Shown: positions 62,591-64,000 of the stretch, one piece after another
Position numbering within the stretch: the first letter of the stretch is position 1
Layout: every line of letters starts with the position of its first letter
Source of the DNA: Kumtagia sp964244725
Lineage (GTDB): Bacteria; Pseudomonadota; Alphaproteobacteria; Rhizobiales; Rhizobiaceae
Length of the DNA stretch: 64,000 bases
Reading direction: 5' to 3'
Assembly (NCBI GenBank): GCA_964244725.1
Contig: CAXTJQ010000016.1
Location: 34,835-98,834 of the forward strand
Notes under the pieces: model-generated
Databases searched by the model: none
What the model saw: only the letters and a program-made list of their open reading frames with translations
What the model was told of the DNA's origin: nothing
Position numbers and translations under genes: made by a program

Positions 62591-63800
62591 TTTATGGAAT
62601 GGCTCGCCCCTTTCTCTCGGCGCATGATTGCGTCGTCAATGAGGATAGCACGGAGGTGAGCCGATGAATGAGATCAGGGTTTTGGGAATCGATCTTGGTA
62701 AGGACGTTTGCAGCGTCGTCGGTCTGGACGAAGCCGGGAAAGTGCTTGTACGGCGCCGGATGCGTCGGGACAGCGTGCTGAAGCTGGCGTTTGGAATGCC
62801 GGCCTGCGTGATGGCGATGGAGGCCTGTTGCGGCGCTCATCATCTCGGCCGCCAGTTGCGTGAGCAGGGCCACGATGTACGGCTGATGTCGCCAGAATAT
62901 GTTCGTCCGTACGTGAAGGCGCAAAAGAACGACGATCGGGATGCCGAGGCGATAGCGGAAGCCGCGACCCGCCCAACGATGCGCTTTGTCGATTTGAAGA
63001 GCGACGATCAGTTGGACATGCAGAGCCTGCACCGGGCTCGGGATCGGCTGGTTGGCGAGCGCACGACCCTGATCAACAGCTTCGGGCGATTTTGCTCGAG
63101 CGAGGAATCATGATTGCCAAGGGGCGGCGCAAGCTTGAACTTCGACTGGAGCAATTACTCGCCGGAGAGATGGCGATCGGCCGTCGGATCCGGGTTCTGA
63201 TCGAGGACATGCGAGCCGAGTGGCGCGCCCTCGATGTTCGCATCGTTGCCTTCGACGCAGAGTTCGCGGAACTCGCTCGCACGGATGCATCGATGAAGCT
63301 GCTCTCAACGATCCCAGGGATCGGCCCATTGAATGCGACCGCGATCGTAGCGTCGGTCGGAAAGGCCGAGACGTTTGGTCGGGGCCGTGACCTTGCGGCC
63401 TGGCTTGGACTCGTGCCTCGACAAATGACGACCGGAGGTAAGCCTAAGCTTCTGGGGATAAGCAAGCGCGGCAACGGCTATCTTCGCAGGATGCTGATCC
63501 ATGGAGCGCGAGCGGCGCTGCCGTCTCTGGCCAAGGGAAAGACGCTGTTGGGCGAATGGCTGCGAGGCCTGCTGTCGCGAACCCATATGAACACGGCCCT
63601 CGTCGCGCTGGCGGCGAAGATGGCCAGGATCATCTGGGCGGTGCTGAGAAGCGGGCGGCCCTTCGAGACGGTGGCGCTGCCGTCGGTCGGATAATCAGAG
63701 ATCGGCCAGAAGGGAGACCTTCAGGCCAGCGTTATCTGTGAGTGGACTGAAAAGATGGCCTGACAGTCGAACGGTGTGCCGACATCCTGACCAAAAAAAT
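62591..63800 (+). mobile_element. IS110-family insertion sequence, approximate extent
   Basis: The IS110 transposase and its flanks appear inserted into an IS630 remnant on the left. The sequence after the transposase (AATCAGAGATCGGCCAGAAG and following) resembles the conserved right-hand non-coding part of IS110 elements. IS110 elements lack classical terminal inverted repeats, so the ends are estimates. Confidence 0.55.
62664..63694 (+). pseudogene. IS110-family transposase with one-base frameshift
   Basis: The first frame (62664-63113) encodes the N-terminal RuvC-like DEDD domain: VLGIDLGKDVCSVVGLDEAG, AMEACCGAHHLG and KNDDRDAEAIAEAA. The second frame (63092-63694) encodes the C-terminal transposase_20 domain: LLSTIPGIGPLNATAIVASVG, AAWLGLVPRQMTTGGK and GNGYLRRMLIHGARA. 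Reading across the join shows AACAGCTTCGG near 63075, where family members have AACCAGCTTCGG (Asn-Gln-Leu-Arg). Loss of one C at about 63077 explains the frameshift. The gene is probably dead. Confidence 0.87.
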
Positions 63801-64000
63801 GGCGTCAGACGCCGACGTGTTTATGAGGATCGGTACGCGCGTAAGCTCCATCTTGGCCGGGGACAATCACCGCCCCGAGACCGGATACGTTGGCGCAGAC
63901 TGAGATGCCGTCAAGAAATCGCTTGCAGACGGGGCGAGCCATACGTTTTTTGAAAGCTTCCTGAGCTTGCGGATCGGACTTGGGATGCTGCGCACGCACC
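63801..64000 (-). pseudogene. IS630-like transposase fragment at the window edge
   Basis: Minus-strand residues read from 63999 give RAQHPKSDPQAQEAFKK, a segment typical of IS630 transposases just before the DDE domain. After this the frame loses similarity. The remainder of the gene may lie beyond the window. Only the short match supports the call. Confidence 0.45.

Overview
The window is high-GC chromosomal DNA with densely packed operons. Its content is a complete phn C-P lyase cluster, a SorC-regulated polyol ABC system, IS630/IS110/IS3 remnants and a LEPRxLL giant protein. This points to an alphaproteobacterium, most likely of the Rhizobiales (Hyphomicrobiales). The genus cannot be read from the sequence alone.

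Bases 1-9612 hold a phosphonate locus. phnG-H-I-J-K-L-M run leftward as one tightly overlapping operon, with phnM cut by the window edge. phnF diverges from phnG over two tandem TTGTC...GACAA operator-like repeats. phnC-D-E-E also run leftward and meet phnF stop codon to stop codon. Together they import phosphonates (PhnCDE), attach them to ribose triphosphate (PhnGHIL), remove pyrophosphate (PhnM) and cleave the C-P bond (PhnJ, with PhnK). Bases 9805-12225 encode a FdhF/YdeP-type molybdopterin oxidoreductase, followed by a small hydrophilic ORF.

Bases 12936-25529 form a polyol locus. The leftward arm holds a glycerol-1-phosphate dehydrogenase-like protein, a HAD phosphatase, two MalF/MalG permeases, a Tat-type solute-binding protein, an SDR, a MalK-type ATPase and a GpsA-like dehydrogenase. 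The rightward arm holds a SorC regulator, an FGGY kinase and a xylitol-dehydrogenase-type zinc enzyme. Oxidation of a pentitol to D-xylulose followed by phosphorylation is the most natural reading of the rightward arm.

Bases 26007-58472 are the outstanding region. An uninterrupted 8,408-codon gene encodes a giant LEPRxLL protein. It carries a beta-rich N-terminal third, a long RTX calcium-binding block, a propeller-like region, a LamG domain, four tandem Ig/beta-helix modules (two with malectin-like insertions), cadherin-like domains and a hydrophobic-plus-basic C-terminus. Directly downstream, co-directional and mostly overlapping, lie a DUF3467 protein, a GAF-TM-HlyD fusion, a PqqD-like/M50 protease/lipoyl fusion, a shortened SecA-like ATPase and a periplasmic adaptor. 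I infer a dedicated export and processing apparatus for the giant protein. No ABC exporter and no TolC-like outer-membrane channel are present in the window, so the apparatus is either unconventional or completed elsewhere.

Bases 58653-64000 are a decayed mobile-element zone. It has an epoxide-hydrolase fragment, IS630 remnants in both orientations, an IS3 orfA with an internal stop and an IS110 transposase with a one-base frameshift. These surround an intact gene for a papain-like protease fused to an alpha/beta-hydrolase. No tRNA, rRNA or CRISPR array was recognised.
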